Positions 13,898-14,282 of a stretch of DNA of 14,282 nt are shown piece after piece. Position numbers and translations under genes: made by a program. This DNA is from Acidifodinimicrobium sp049967035. GTDB taxonomy: Archaea > Nanobdellota > Nanobdellia > Parvarchaeales > Parvarchaeaceae. The first letter of the stretch is position 1; each line of letters opens with the position of its first letter. The DNA lies in NCBI GenBank assembly GCA_049967035.1, contig JBMFTM010000014.1, forward strand, positions 1 to 14,282. The letters are read 5' to 3'. The notes under the pieces were generated by a model. The model was given only the letters and a program-made list of their open reading frames with translations, did no database searches and was not told the origin of the DNA.

Positions 13898-14282
13898 ATG
13901 ATGCACGGACACATGAACGCGATGAGAGAAGAGATGGCAAAACCAGACGCGTATATGATGAAGATTTTTGACAGAAAGAACAATGTAATCGTTGATTACG
14001 GCTGCGGGGCTGGGTTTTACTGCAAGCATCTACAGAATTTTGCTTCCAAACTTTACTGCGTAGATATAGATACAGAGGCCCTGGAAGAGCTTAAAAAGAA
14101 CATAAAGAACGCTATAATACTCACAGACGTTTCATCCATACCTGATCATTCAGTAGATGTAGTTTTCTTCGCTAATTCTTTTCATGACATGGAGAAAGAG
14201 GAAGCCGTCAAAAATGTTGAGAGGATATTAAAGGATAATGGAGAGGTGATAATAATCGACTGGAAGAAAGAGCAGACAATGT
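13898..14282 (+). CDS. Class I SAM-dependent methyltransferase (3' end outside window)
   Basis: About 128 residues are visible before the window edge. Motif I is VDYGCGAGF, the SAM-binding glycine loop, near residues 33-41. An acidic residue pair follows in YCVDID at the end of strand 2. DVSSIPDHSVDVVFFANSFHDM matches motifs II-III, followed by VERILKDNGEVIIIDW. This is a Rossmann methyltransferase of the UbiE/methyltransferase-11 kind; the substrate is not readable. The N-terminus is unusual, with 7 Met and 2 His in the first 21 residues (MMHGHMNAM..., YMM). The start at 13898 is supported by AGGTGAT; 13901 is the close alternative. It is probably cotranscribed with the DEAD-box helicase 17 nt upstream, so an RNA or ribosomal substrate is an option but unproved. 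Confidence 0.85.
   Translation, partial: MMHGHMNAMREEMAKPDAYMMKIFDRKNNVIVDYGCGAGFYCKHLQNFASKLYCVDIDTEALEELKKNIKNAIILTDVSSIPDHSVDVVFFANSFHDMEKEEAVKNVERILKDNGEVIIIDWKKEQTM

Noticed and set aside
13762..13983. Minus-strand open frame across the helicase/methyltransferase junction
   Set aside because: It is antisense to the helicase tail, a strong Shine-Dalgarno site and the methyltransferase start.
1..14282. CRISPR array, insertion sequence, integrase or prophage signs
   Set aside because: No regularly spaced direct repeats, no transposase or integrase motifs, and no att-like duplication at either tRNA gene.

Overview
The window reads as chromosome from an archaeon with a compact genome and moderately low GC. 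The evidence is archaeal-type genes: a class I CCA-adding enzyme, Lhr-type helicase, ADP-forming acyl-CoA synthetase, EF-1A and Pelota. TATA-like boxes lie about 26-30 nt upstream of several start codons, Shine-Dalgarno motifs are of the GGTGA type, and tRNA genes have no encoded CCA. A bacterial-looking methionyl-tRNA synthetase and the lack of the usual EF-1A/S10 neighbourhood would fit a DPANN-like or otherwise divergent lineage. That placement is only a guess; sequence comparison would be needed to make it.

Layout. At the left end, the minus-strand CCA-adding enzyme gene runs into a tRNA-Asn gene one nucleotide after its stop codon. It is divergent from a plus-strand Lhr-type helicase, and both genes appear to share one AT-rich promoter core. 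Next is a plus-strand fused ADP-forming acyl-CoA synthetase, which converges on metG. A minus-strand block follows, in transcription order: amino-acid permease, pelA (4-nt overlap), a small membrane protein, EF-1A with its own promoter, and metG with its own promoter. After this come tRNA-Glu(CUC) on plus and a lone 111-aa unknown protein on minus, the latter with inverted repeats across its promoter. At the right end is a plus-strand pair: a DEAD-box RNA helicase with an Arg/Ser-rich tail, and a class I methyltransferase cut by the window edge.

How the genes work together. Most of the window serves RNA and translation: tRNA maturation (CCA enzyme and two tRNAs that need it), aminoacylation (MetRS), elongation (EF-1A), ribosome rescue (Pelota, which in archaea uses EF-1A as its GTPase partner) and RNA or DNA remodelling (two SF2 helicases). 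The acyl-CoA synthetase makes ATP from acyl-CoA, and the permease probably imports amino acids.

I see no CRISPR array, insertion sequence, phage gene, toxin-antitoxin pair or obvious defence system. The least explained parts are the 111-aa unknown with its inverted-repeat promoter, the small membrane protein inside the pelA/EF-1A block, and the cca/tRNA-Asn junction.
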